Below, piece by piece: positions 47,094 to 59,468 of a DNA stretch of 64,000 nucleotides. A program made the position numbers and the translations under genes. Source of the DNA: Beroe forskalii (Eukaryota > Ctenophora > Nuda > Beroida > Beroidae); the NCBI GenBank assembly GCA_011033025.1, contig WFMF01000331.1:124001-188000 (forward strand). The letters are read 5' to 3'. The first letter of the stretch is position 1. The number at the start of each line of letters is the position of its first letter. The notes beneath the pieces are model-generated. The model was not told the DNA's origin and made no database searches. It saw only the letters and a program-made list of their open reading frames with translations.

Positions 47094-48162
47094 TAATTAC
47101 TAAAATATACTATTAACAAATCATCATGTATTTGCGGAATAACAAAGTTCTTTATTCCTCAAAAATGATCACTCATTAAAAGGGAGTTAAAATATCTTAA
47201 TTTTCAAAATTCAGATATCAAATATAGTAAAATCAGATATTGCAAACCAAAAAATGTAAATTTGTGGTCTCATTACTGACATCTTTACATATAACTAGAA
47301 TTTGCTACATTGACTTTTGGCGTGTGAGGCACGTTTGACAAAGTAACAAATCTGTCGATAAAGATCATGCAGGCTGTGATTGGGAGTTGCATGGTTATAA
47401 TTGGGGTACAAAACTACTTATTCTATAAAAAGTACAAAATCCGCCTAGAAAACGCCCTCACCTAGTTAATTGAGTCTGAATGTATAAAATCAGAATACCA
47501 TCTTCCTATACTGTACTCACTCTTTGTACTAGTAAAACTTTCTATTGAAAGTAAAACTTAATAATTGATAATGCAAATAATTGAAAGATCTTAGGGTACC
47601 TAATCTGCTTTGCTGTATGAAATCCGAATTCCAAACCCCCTTAAATGGGGCCACACTTCTCAGATGTTTACTCACTTCTAATCGTCTTATAACCATCCAT
47701 TACTTCATTTTGAACAATCCCATCACATGACGTCATGTTGATTCCTCCTTAAATTGTTCCAACACAAGTAAATCTCTCAACATCTCACTATTGATATCAT
47801 CATCGCTTCCTAATAGTTAACACAATTCTATCAATTTGAACCTCTGCAGTCGTAGTTGTCAAGAAATCCCAAGTCTGTTGCTTAGCTTCTTTCTGTTGCA
47901 GAACAAAAAAGTTTAGTCATCTTGACAAAGGCATGAATTCAGTGATGAAAACGCGCATCTTTATGCCCTGCAGCAGTCACAACTGCGCGCATGGTCAGAC
48001 TCTAATCTGCTTTCATCTGAAGAGATTCGAACTGTTCTCTCCTTTATGAATGCCAATAGTTCTTCAGTGTCACGTTTTGAAGCAGGCGGTGTCACTAGCA
48101 ACCTTTAAACTGTCACTGGCAACCTTTAAAGTGTCTAGTCAGGGCCTAGGCCCTGACTCAAC
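47094..48162. other. Probable 3' flank of the minus-strand gene, no gene seen
   Basis: AT-rich. TTTATT words (AATAAA on the minus strand) occur around 47150 and could end the transcript of the gene that stops at 48163. No reading frame of note. Confidence 0.4.
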
Positions 48163-51100
48163 TCATCCTCCCAATGATGCGCTGTGGAGGACTGGGCTGG
48201 ACGCAGGGGGCCGCATTGGAACCGGGCGAACTAACTCCTCCTTCGTGGACTGAAACGTTAACGAGTTTAGATACTTTTCTCCCCTGGGGATGAATAGAAG
48301 GGGATTTGTTCCCACCCTGGCAACAGGGACCTCCCAGGGGGAGGTCCCGTGCTGGGGACTCTGTTTGGATCTCTTGTTGATCTGTCCCCCGTTTATTAGT
48401 AGATAATTTTCCCTATTGATAGCTTAGACATGAGATAAGTTGGTGAGATAGAATGCAGCCCTTCAAAGTATTCCTAGTCCTACATTTCATGGTGTAGAAT
48501 CCTGGACCCTTTCACACCTCTATAGAACTAATGGCAGGGGGCTGGAAAAAGCCGTACGCTTCTTGGCACCCTGCCAAGAAGCATGGGTAGCCATTAAATC
48601 ATGCAATTACTGCATCCGCCATGAAACCAAAGGCCACCTTTCCGCTCCTTATTACCTGCCTTGAGCACCATATATTTTGTTTGTCACAATGTCAGCAGGT
48701 TTAGAAAGGCCCCCTGGTTAGCAAGTTTATGAAGCCCCCCAGTTTATAAACAGTAGGTTTATGAAAAGCTGCTTCAAGTGCTCGCTCCCTGGTGGGCCCT
48801 CTGGCTCCTGTTTAAGGGCCACCTGGAGCCACCTTGCAGGCGGCTTGACAGTGGCAGACTAAACCAAGTTCACGAGGCCTAGCTAATGACAGCACCCTGC
48901 TCAATATAACAATCCTTCTGCGCCATAGGAAACTAAAAGCACCACTTCAGTATAAAACTTGATAGGAACTGAGGTACTATTGACATCGTCTTGAGTTATA
49001 ATGACGAGTTGATGACGTCACACAGCCCATATCTCCCGTGTTCTAGGGCACCTACCCTGGTATATCAGGTATTGTTTGGAATTACCAAAGGTCACCTGCT
49101 TAATGACTCCTGATAGCTGTTACCCAGGCAACATTAAATTTGGAGGATTTCGCTAATAATGTAGCGTGTAAGGCACCACAGAGGCCTCCTAAACCAAATA
49201 ATATGTGTGTTTATTAGCGGAATTTATGTTATAAGTCTCTGAAAATGTAAATCACGAAGGTGGCTAGGCGTTTAATTAGTTTGGAATAAACAAAAAATAA
49301 CAAGTTTTGAAATTTAAAGTTTCTGCTGAGGGCTCTGATACTTGGATGAAATGTTTTGATACACCAATAATTTGGAAACAACCTATTGCCAAAGCTATTC
49401 GTGTTAAAGTTCTGTACGATTAATTATCCTTTGTATTAGTGATTCTGTTCTCTTCAATTTAGTGGCTTACGAAATACAATAGCGGAACCTTTTTAGTTGG
49501 TGCTAACTGCCAAGCCAAAACAAGAGACAGAAAATAGGGTTATTGAACAATTTATCAAAATGAAAGAGTAAAAGCAGGATAGACTCCCTTATAAGATATT
49601 AGTACCCAACAATTTTACCTTATAAGGTATGACTACCAAACATCAATTATTAATTATTGAAAGAAGGACTCACCCAGACCATGGCCGGGTTCCCTGCCTT
49701 CCTGACCACTGGACGCCTCACAAGCACCGCCTGAGGGAGATATAACTGTTACCTATCACTGATTAACACTAAATCGGTAGGCTCAGAAGATAAGATTTTA
49801 TAAAAGTCGGTTCAATTCTGCCATATTCTTTTCACCATTCCATCCCCTGATAATGACTTCATCAACTCCCCACTTTACCAAATAGTAATGGCGTCATCAA
49901 CTATCTACTTTACCATTAAGAAATAGCGTCATCCATTCCCCACTTAACCATATAGTAATGACGCCATCAACCCCCTACTTTAACCTCTGATAATGACATC
50001 ACGAACCTGAGCCATCTTCTCTACGTTGATGCTCGGTCGTCTGAGGCTGGGCGGGGACTCTGTGCAGCAGACACGTTTGTTGGGCTGCATCACGCTGATG
50101 TCTATGGTGCGGTGGTGAGGGCCCGCTGAAACAGGGGGTGGGGTAATAGGGAGATTATTGGAAATGGTTTGTGTGCTGCTGAAATAGGGGTGGGGGTAAT
50201 AGGGTTTTAATTAAGGAAAATGTGTTGTATGGGCCTAACCTTGGTTTGAAATGAGCCTTGAAACCCAAGATTTCATATGAGCCTTCTAGAATTATCATGA
50301 GCCTATACTTAGAATAAGACCTAATATCCTTCCACCAATCTACTCACATTGTGAAGGGTTGGAAGTGAGGACGAAAGCTTTGAAGTTGGAGGAGGAGGAG
50401 GTGCCGCAGATGTTCCTAACTTCCTCGTCAGCCGGCAGCACGCTGTGCTTCCGCTTCAGCTCATTCTGAGGAGAGACGGCCCGTCAGTAGTGGCTTGGTT
50501 GTTAAATACGTGCAAAAATCGTAAATAAGTGTTTGCCGTATTTTTGGCTCCTGGGAAAAATATTTCTATTTTTTTATTGAGACTTTTTCTCCAGAGAATT
50601 GTCTCTTCTGTCACTTACATTGAGTCTGTCTCTATGCCAGGAATGCCTATCTTCGTCTCCTACTGACTCTGTCATTTCTACGTCAGTTTTGTCCCACGAG
50701 CCTCGGGAGTTAGATTCCCTAATCGAAACTCTGAAAAGTTAGGAAATTATTTAATGTCGGAATTTGTTGTACAAATATTTTCCCAAGAACTTGCTGAAAA
50801 ATATTACTGTAGCTGATATCATTATCATCTATTACAGTTATCAATGAGGAAACTGAAAACCAAATTGCTTCATATTTTGCGAACCTTTCGATATTGATCT
50901 TGTGGTTTGGTGATCGCGATCCTTCCTTATAGCGCTCCATGAAGAACTTATCCAGTGAATTGTTACTTTTCCTGCTGGTGTCGTCTCTCCGTATAATCTC
51001 TTTTGAAGAGATCGGCTTAAACCTCTTCCCAAGATTTTCCACGAGCGTTGCTGATAACTTCTCATTTTCGTACGATGAAGACAGAGTCTTGAAACACTTG

Positions 51101-54100
51101 TACTCAAATCGAGGCGAGGGTGTGTTCTGTTCTCGGATTGGTTCCCTTGGGTTGACGTCACGCAGGAACTCGCGTGGGCCCTCACGCAGGAACTGCAGAT
51201 CACGCGAAAAATCACGCGATGATGTTTCCCGCGGTGGTTGTAACTCGCGTGAGGACTCACGCGGCAGGGGCAGCTCACGTGAGGACTCACGCGGCAAGGG
51301 CAAGTCTCTGTGGAAGTCGCGTGAGGGGTCGCGCGTGATCTGCATGTCACGTGACAGCTCATTGGCGATGTCCCGGGTTGTCAGCTGGTCACGTGGCTGC
51401 GGGGAGAGGCGGAGTGGGGGCGAGGCCCCCTGGCGAGTCAGCGTTCCTATCCGTAGGGTCGGGATCTCGGAGTGAACTCTATCGTGGAAGGAAAGGGTTG
51501 GACTCTTCTTCTCTGTGAAAGAACCGGTCCTTGCGATGGAGGAGGTCCGTAGGGCCGGCTCAGCCGTGCTCTCCGAGATCTCAGAGTCAGAGTGGGAAGT
51601 CTCTTCCTGCTTCTTTTCCTGGACCACTGCCGGCTTTGTCTTCTTCTCGTGGTCCTTGCCCCGGCCCTTCTCCGCCCGGGGGTGGATCTTAGCCACCTCA
51701 ATATGTGGGATCCTCACAAAGGCTGAGGGCCGGTCTTTGGCGAAGTCCTGGAATGCAGCCCGCCTCACGTTGCCCTGACTCTCCAGGGACTTGAGGAACT
51801 GCTTATGGCCGCCCCCTCGCGGGCACTTCTTGGGTTTAATGGTGACGGGGTGTTTGCGCTCTACTTCGATGTCAGGCAGCCGCATTTCGAACTGTTTTAG
51901 TGGCGGGGTAACGTGACGGAGGGAGTGCTGCTTGACACGCTGCTCAGTGTAGCGCGGGTTACTCGGCCCTGCTTCCTGTTCCTGAAAGGGAATTAGGGGA
52001 TTCAGGAGGGAATTAGGGAATTTAGGATGGAATTAGGGAATTTGAGAGGGAATACGTAGCTTTAAGCTTCTCATACTAGCTAGAGGTGTCATCAAACGAC
52101 CATATCTAACGCTTCAGGTGTTATGTTTTCATCAGACCATCGCCTGATTGGTGCTATAGGTTGGGACCCTCGCTCTATGGGCTATTGGGCTGCGGTTCTG
52201 AACCAGATAAGGCTGTGCCCTTGGGAGGAATCCCAAATATAGGAGCGAATCAGTGCGTATTTTGCATCTTTTTGTTGGATCTGATATCTTACCATGCTCT
52301 TCGGCGAGTACTTGAGCGGTGGAGCTTTCCCCTCGTTTACTTGGCTCAGATTTATCGTTGAAATCTCTGAAAAAGAGTGCATATTATTTACAAATCAACT
52401 GACATCGCACGTTAAATAAACGTGTCACTAGAAAATATGGGGCGCATTAACGTCAACAATTCCGCATTTAACGCCTAATAATGACGTCATCTTCCTCCAG
52501 CTGCTGCCTTCGCTCAGCCAAAGCAGCAAGCAGTGCTTTCTGGTTTTGTTAAGCAAAGGCGGCAAGAGCACATGCGGATGCATGATTCATCTAGAAGCTG
52601 GATGCGAGCATGGAAAATAGGCGGGAAGATGTGACGTCATTATCAGAGCGCAAAGTGGTGAGTTGATGACGATAACTCGGCCCTTTTAACAGAAATATAC
52701 CGACACCTTTGTGCTTCTTAAGCGCGCTTTGAAAAACACGCAAAACAAACCGCCGGACTATACGTTTTCTTAAAACTCGACAAAAATTCTGAATTGCATC
52801 ACGAAAATCTCTATGATTGGATGGAATCCAGATTATATATAGAAATTTACATTATATAATATATATTTATATATAGCGAGTTTGAGCATCTGAAGATCGC
52901 AGCGTGTAAGCAAATGGCTTGAGTCACGGGACTAGCAAGGATCCAATAAGAGGGGGCGGGGCATTGGAAAAGAGCCCAAGGTTTAAAATCTCTCAAGAAA
53001 ACGAGATGATCACGTATGCTAACGATTTCTCGAAATTTCGTAATTTCTACGGAACCTGCGAATGAACTCACGTGCATTTTGAAGATAGATTTTTAGTATT
53101 TAACATAAGTTTGAAGTCTTAAGATCAGACATTTGAATTGGACCTCTAGATTTTGGTTTTCTGTTGAGCAAGACGAAGAAGAATTAATTGCCGGTTATAT
53201 TTCATTAACCAGTTCATTAATAATTTTGGAGACAATTATCAAATTAACCCTCATTATCATATTGGATAGTTAAAACAGTGTCAATATATCCATCACGCAT
53301 GCTCTATTGGTCACTGCAGTGTAGCTTACTGCTTACTGCTTGCTAAAGCTTGGAAGTATTGAAACGTACAATGCATGTAGAGCTTCTACTGCTTACTGTA
53401 CAGTGATGTACACGATGTTACTCATAATCAATAATGCAAATACTCGGGAGCCTGATAATGCAAATAAAGAAATAATCAGGATACTGGCTTAGGAATAAAA
53501 GGAATGAGGAGTAGGCAGGGCCGTAAATCGAAGAGAAAAATTGGTGGAGAAATGGAAATTTTGTAATGCTATCATTTTTTAAATTTAGATTTTTATTGAA
53601 TTTTAGCATTTTTATAGAAATCTACCAAAAACCTGACGGGACATGTCCATTGTCCCCCTGTCCTGGTCCATATAAAGTTTAATAAAGTTCAATCTTGTAA
53701 TTTCTCAAGAAAGCCTTGATTCCTGTGCCGTGTTTTGTGCGCATTAAAAGCACAAGAAATTGGATGGTATGGCAGGGATTGTCCTATTTTTAGGCTAAGG
53801 TCACTAGTTAGAACATAGGGACATGTCACTGGTTATTAGTCTATGGATTGGCAGGATGCCAGAATCATAATGCAGGAAAATTAATGATTTTCATTCATTG
53901 ATTTGAAACTTATATTAGCGTACTTGAAAGATCAAAATTTGAATTAAGATGATCAAAAGCCTTCAGAAATCAAAGGCCAGTAGGGTCCACCAGGGGTCAG
54001 TAGGGGGACACTGGTATACTTTCGTACAACGGGAATCTAACCTTCGTCCTCAAAGTCTTCCTCAATCAAACTGCCTGGACTTTCTAAGCTCCATCTCTCA

Positions 54101-55744
54101 GGGGCTTCAGACCTAGCAGTAGATTGAGTAAAAAAGGTACAGTAAATAAGGTACATTGGTTATCAATTGGCTGATGAGTTAATCACTTCTTTTATTGAGT
54201 GGGGCCTCTGACATAAGAAATTTGGTCTCGGATTTTTTGCAAGCTTTGGATAGTTTGGCAGATACGAAAGATTCCACATCAGAATGTTAATAATCTCCTA
54301 AAGTCTCACCTGTCCTTGGCTTCTTCTTGGCCAGGGTTGTGCCCCTGAAATCAATGTTAAAACTAAGTGTAATGTAATAACTAACTGGAATATAACTAAG
54401 TAATGTAGCAAGTTTGCCCAGTGCTGTGAGGTTCTGATTTCTGAGTCTGACAAATGACTAGCGTGGTTACTTACTGGCTTTAGTAACAAGAATCATCGAA
54501 AGTATTTATACTTTCTATTATTTCTAGTCGCGAAGGGTGGGTAACATTCAAGAAATTTCATAAATATCTTATCCCATCTCACTTCCAGTTTCCATAGTAA
54601 CGTTGCATAAGAATTTGTAAATTGGCAAGGGTACCTTCGGTACATATTATTATGTACATTTAGGTAAATTTCAATTTATCAGGCGTTTCATTAGATAAAG
54701 ACGTTATATTATGAAACGCCTATAAAAATTGGATTATCTTTATTTTTCCAGGTGATATAGGAAATTATTGAATTCCTGTGAAATCCTAACCCTACCCATT
54801 GTGGGCAGGTTTAGGAAATACCTACTCACGGACTAAATTTGTCTTAATTTACGAAACTTTTGAAATTACCGGGCAAGAGAGAGAACTGATTTTAGTATGT
54901 CAGGAGTCATAATTTCCTGTTTTTCTAATTTTTAAAAATGATAATCTATCTATTTATTTTTCAATTTGACAAGTTACCGTATCCTGAAGATTATTCACAA
55001 TTAATAATTTCCTGGAACAAATGAAATGCAAATGTAAAAACTACATCTTGGGTCAGTGCTTCATCTGAATTGATCTTTTTAGCAAAGGCTTGAGTAATTT
55101 CAGAACTATATAATCATGGTTTGGTTTGGTACATCAATATTTTCAATCAAGTCGGACTTTGCAGTTGTATATTTTGTAAGATGACCATATATTGTTAAAT
55201 TCATGTTTTAATTCCTGTTTAATTCCTGTTTAATTCGGAAACCTCATTTGATTATATTCTATTTCTATCCTATGCATGATTTCAAAATTTTGAAAACATG
55301 CAGAGGATAGAAATAGAATATAAATCTAAATGGGGCAGATCAAAAACTGAAACAATATTCTGCAATAACAAGAACTGATAGGAATTTAAAAGCTGACTAC
55401 CTTAGAAATGCTTATAACAATTAAAAAGACTGGAAAACCCCGTGGCCTCCGGCCATTGTTTAAGAATCATGACTATTAACTAGTAAGATGACCACCTTGA
55501 CCTACAAAATGTTAACAAGAATTAAAAATCAAAATAAGAATTAAAAATGCTTATAATTAATAAAAGAATTAAAAATTGCTAAAAATAAGAATAAAAAAAA
55601 TGCTAATAAGAATTAAAAATAAAAACGACTCTATACCTGGAGTTTGAGTTGATCACCATGAGAGGTGGGCCCGGGCTTCACCTCCCTCAGGTTATGAGTT
55701 GAAAACTTCTTGGTCAGAAACCGAATCATTTCGGGAGCAGGCAT
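48163..55744 (-). CDS. Uncharacterised disordered protein, 10 exons, 625 residues
   Basis: I do not recognise the family. Exons on the minus strand: 55744-55637, 54344-54310, 54112-54042, 52366-52293, 51981-50885, 50730-50619, 50465-50348, 50125-50007, 49730-49674, 48249-48163. All splice sites are GT-AG and phases agree throughout (626 codons with TGA at 48165-48163). The N-terminus begins MPAPEMIRFLTKKFSTHNL; residues 85-200 are basic (for example MRLPDIEVERKHPVTIKPKK, VRIPHIEVAKIHPR), with a loose internal repeat in the two IEV segments. Residues about 306-381 are a low-complexity R-E/D-S run (PRESSREL, SRDFSRDL). The rest is serine/proline-rich with KR clusters and short patches such as RTIDISVMQP. 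No signal peptide or membrane segment. An X-box-like site about 215 bp upstream hints at RFX control. Confidence 0.75.
52614..52690. mobile_element. MITE family C copy with CRE core
   Basis: AAATAGGCGGGAAGATGTGA, then TGACGTCATTATCAGAGC and GTGAGTTGATGACGATAA; the right inverted end is weak. In the intron between exons 3 and 4 of the minus-strand gene. Confidence 0.7.
53516..53662. repeat. Dispersed repeat, partner of 24745-24950
   Basis: GCAGGGCCGTAAATCGA, then GAAATGGAAATTTTGTAA and AATCTACCAAAAACCTGA occur in the same order as at 24745-24950. Family unknown. Confidence 0.6.
54680..55325. repeat. Two short inverted repeats
   Basis: AGGCGTTTCAT at 54680 pairs with ATGAAACGCCT at about 54711. 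TATTCTATTTCTATCCT at about 55254 pairs with AGGATAGAAATAGAATA at about 55305. Both lie in the first intron of the 625-residue gene; MITE remnants are likely. Confidence 0.6.
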
Positions 55745-55958
55745 CTTTATTCAAGATATTTAATAAAATTCAAAACTAGAAATTTTGGGAAAAATCAAAA
55801 CTAGAAAGTTGGAAAATTGCCGAAAAATTATAGTGGTTCTTGGGAGAAATATTGCCGAAAATGGTAGTTCTAAAAAACGTGGCAAATTAACGCTCATGAT
55901 ACAGCGTACATAGTATGTAGCTGCTGGCGAGTATACGATATATATTAGAAATCTCAGA

Positions 55959-55972
55959 GTTTCCATAGCAAC
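55959..55972. promoter_or_regulatory. X-box-like (RFX) motif upstream of the 625-residue gene
   Basis: GTTTCCATAGCAAC, an imperfect palindrome that matches RYYNYY-WW-RRNRAC, the broad RFX consensus. It lies 215 bp upstream of the ATG at 55744. A similar word (GTTTCCATAGTAAC) occurs at about 54588 in the first intron. RFX factors drive ciliary genes, so a ciliary or sperm role is possible but not shown. Confidence 0.4.
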
Positions 55973-56381
55973 GTGTTATGTGTATGAGTGAGTGCCTCCG
56001 CCACACACGTCTCATTGGCTGCTTAGTGACGTCATTGTCAGGGGTTAATGTGGTGGAGAGGTGACGGGTGCATTAGCTGACATATGACACTGTGCCGCCT
56101 CTTCCGCAGAAGCTCCGCTATTGTGAGGGGCCCGGGGCATAGCACCCCACGTTAACTAGTCATAATGACGTCATCTTAAGTCCTTCAAAGTGGAGTGAAC
56201 AATCACAGAGCCTTCATTTCGATGGAGTTAGGGGTATGAAAATTGGCAAAACTTCTAAAATTTGTTCTATTGAATGCCAGGCTGAACAATCTATAAATTG
56301 AAAATGAATTATTTTCAGAATCTTTAAGTTTCGCAATGTTAAGAGTGTGTTTTGAATATACTGATTTTACTTTTCTTTCAG

Positions 56382-56441
56382 ATTGAAGCCGAAGTGGACT
56401 CAGTGGAAGAAGTTTACAACCGCAAAACTTCGAGACAGTGA
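56382..56441 (+). CDS. Possible terminal exon
   Basis: A strong acceptor (TTTACTTTTCTTTCAG) opens a phase 0 frame reading IEAEVDSVEEVYNRKTSRQ and then TGA. The acidic, protein-like sequence and good pyrimidine tract suggest a real last exon, but no upstream plus-strand exon was identified, and the nearest upstream gene runs the other way. Confidence 0.35.
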   Translation: MEAEVDSVEEVYNRKTSRQ

Positions 56442-57476
56442 CTGCTTACTTCTACGTTGCGGGTAATTTTACGTTTTTGAAGATGCTCAGATTTAGGAAT
56501 ATGAAACTATTGATCGCTCTCAGTATAATAAATATGAACCTAAAATGTCGGCATCGGCACTGAACAGAATGTATGAGGCGCAAATTAAAGGGTGAGCTCC
56601 GAAAGGCGTCCGATTAAGGAAACTGAGGGCACCAATCGAATATATTCGCAATTTTACGGCACAGTCAAACGATCAAAGCTTCAAAGAATGAACCACTAAA
56701 TTAAGCGTTATTTGGAGCGCGGATAATCCAACAACTCCGGAAAACTAATTGAACTAACGCCAACTATTCCTGATTTTGAAATTGCGGAAAACTAACGCCA
56801 AACTACGGCCAATTATTCCTGATTTGGCGCTGAAATCTCGCTCAAATACCGCCAAAAGCGGCTGCTCGGCACACGCATCCCGCATAATCGACGTGTTTTT
56901 ATACTCGCGCATCACGTGAGCTTGCTTCTCAGCGGATCTAATGATTTCTGCTTGTCGGAAGGTCACGTGCTGCTAATGTCACGTGACTTTTAGCTACTGG
57001 AGTGGCTACACGTGTCTCGTGACCGTTCGAAAAACAATGAGCTTTGTCAGAGATATGTGTTTTAGCTGATATATCTAGATATGGATATATTTATTGACGG
57101 ATTATAGTTTAACCCGAGTAGAGAATTTAAGTGATTTGATTTGTCATAAACGCACCACTTCGAACTATGATAATGGCGTCATCAACGCACCACTATAACC
57201 TATGGCAATGGCGTCATCAACTCACAATATTAAGCGCTGATTATGAAATCGATTTTGTCTTCATGTTTTGCTGTGACGATTAAAAAATAGCGATTTTTCG
57301 ATTGGGCTAGAAATGCACTCACTCATTTAATCAAATTCAATTATGATACCATTGACAAGGGTCCCATTTGTTATTCTATCCCAATTCCCATTTGCCGCAT
57401 AACTCCACTATTGAAGTGTAAGTTTTCAAAGCCATCGTTACTTAAACTTTGTTAATTTACATTTTATGTATTTCAG

Positions 57477-57597
57477 CGTTCCTGCAGTCACCACTCAGCT
57501 GTTCGGAGTAGCTGCTACTCGGTGTCCCCAAGCTGTTGCTGTTCCTGACAGCACTCTGCATGGTGTCACTGCTGCCTTAGATGTGTCCTACATTAAG
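57477..57597 (+). CDS. Possible orphan exon
   Basis: Bounded by TATTTCAG and ATTAAG|GTACTG and open for about 40 codons (VPAVTTQLFGVAATRCPQAV and onward). The sequence contains internal CAGCACTCTG repeats that continue beyond it, so it may be just an open repeat. Confidence 0.2.
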
Positions 57598-57814
57598 GTA
57601 CTGCTAATAATGATCCTGGCAGCACTCTGTTCGGTGCCACTGGGTCACTGCTGACGCTGTTTGGTGTCCTCATCGACATTCTGACACTGCTATCCCCCAA
57701 GCTTCTGAGGGTCCTGGTATAACTATCCGGTGCCTCCCTTCATGAGTGCTGCCCCTGTGACACACTCTGTTCAGTGTCATGGCGTCTGACAATTTTCCCC
57801 TTGTCAGACGTTGT

Positions 57815-57845
57815 CTGACCCCTACGCCTTCGGCGTAGGGGTCAG
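57815..57845. repeat. Perfect 14-bp hairpin with a 3-nt loop
   Basis: CTGACCCCTACGCC, TTC, GGCGTAGGGGTCAG. Lies within a repetitive GTCTGAC-rich stretch. Function unknown. Confidence 0.85.
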
Positions 57846-58243
57846 GCACTGAATAATCCTTATCCAGTGCCTCCTTTTCATGACTGATGTCCGGATCCAA
57901 GAATTTGTAGGTTTCGAATTTGTTATACACAGTGATGCAGTTTTACTTTTAAGTTTCTGATTCAGATTAAACCGAAATTCCATTCGGCAACCGTAATTGG
58001 GTAAAGTTCAGCGAAAGGCAAAGGCTTGAATTGGCGCAATTGAGCGTGACTAGGAGGACTGAACGCACTCCCAGATTCTTGTGCCCATTCCCCAGCATCG
58101 GCGGAAATATTTGCCAAACACGCATAGTTGCCAAAAACGTAATACGTATCGGTATATATCCCTATTCGCGTTGCCAGTTGCGTTGCTAAAATGCTCAAAG
58201 TAAACAGAAATAGGTGAAAAATTTTAATTTTGCACGCTGAACC

Positions 58244-58393
58244 CGCGTGTCGAACCAGTTGCGCGTGCACGCTGCGCGGTAAAACACGTATGTCGTGCGC
58301 GGCTCGCTGCCTGTTAATTACAGGCAGCAAGCTGCGCACTATTACGCCGCGCATTGAAAAGCCGCGCATATATGAGTTCGGTACATGCCACCG
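58244..58393. mobile_element. Foldback MITE family B, copy 4
   Basis: Left end GCGTGTCGAACCAGTTGCGC, centre CTGCCTGTTAATTACAGGCA, right end GAAAAGCCGCGCATATATGA followed by GTTCGGTACATGCC. Confidence 0.8.
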
Positions 58394-59468
58394 TAAATGT
58401 GCGCACGTCACTGCACTTTGTTGTCAATGTCATGTCTGACGTCGTTTGGCGCGAGGGTCTGTCAATTGTAAACGCAATCGGCCGACAACTGTGTGCGCGC
58501 CACGCTTAAGAAATGCCTGGCGTCCGCTCGGTGAAAATCAGTGCGCGACGCGGCCCGGCGCTGAATTCTTGAGAAGAGGACGTCTGTCAACGGCCGACAA
58601 TACGTGATCATCTAAGTTGCTAAACACGTATATCCCTGTTTGGCTCGCGCAGCGCGCATCCCCAGGACAGTATGAAGCGCGCGTACACACACCTATGCGG
58701 GCATAGGAATCATTTAAGGGGAGGAGTTGTTTTGTCGTATAACGATGTATGACCCGCTGACGCCAGCCGCGAATCAGCGCCGCGCGCGCGGCGCTGATTC
58801 TCGAATGGGTCTGTCAACGTCAGACGAGAGCTGTCGGCCGTTGACAGACCTTTGCGAGAATCTGATTATGACCGGCTGGCGACAGCTGGTCATATATCGT
58901 GCGACAAGGAAGGGAATGTCTTCAAATGATGACGTTTCATTACAGGGAGAGAGGGGTTGAGGTGGTTGATAATCTAATCAATATATGCCATATTTTCACA
59001 ATTTTTGAAATTTTAACTTCAAAATTCAAATTCTCGATAATATTTCGGCAAAACAACATCTTTTAAACTTTTACTAAATGCTTTCATCAAAATTTTCAGA
59101 AGTTAAAACAATAAACCATAATCAATATTCAAGTATTGCCACTGTCCCTTTTCTACATTGCTTACTGATAACATAAAATGTGAATGATCCATCATATCTC
59201 TGCTTCTGGAATTCTGCATAGTATGTCATTAAGTTCTCTGATTTGATTTTAATAAACGTAGTGTTGATGAGTTTACATTACCATAGATACTCTATGGAAT
59301 ACACAATTGTACACTTTTCTTTGAATACTTTATTGAAGATTTACATCCTAATTTATCATTTCTCAAAGTATTTCTTTAACATCCTAATTTATTATTTCCC
59401 AAAGTATTTCTTTCACAAAGAATACCCAACATCAGGATGGATGGGAATCTATAACAGTGCAACAGATC

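Larger units (their letters stand above)
55745..59468. other. Intergenic, weak exon candidates and one MITE
   Basis: Contains the X-box-like site, TGACGTCA words at 56028 and 56166, a cluster of ACGTCATCAACTCAC words at 57170-57240, and the features listed separately below. No assembled gene. Many GCGCGC words lie at 58440-58800, near family B MITE sequence. Confidence 0.5.

Noticed and set aside
50939-51475. Plus-strand frame of 178 codons
   Set aside because: Antisense shadow of the long exon of the minus-strand gene, whose frame fits nine flanking exons.
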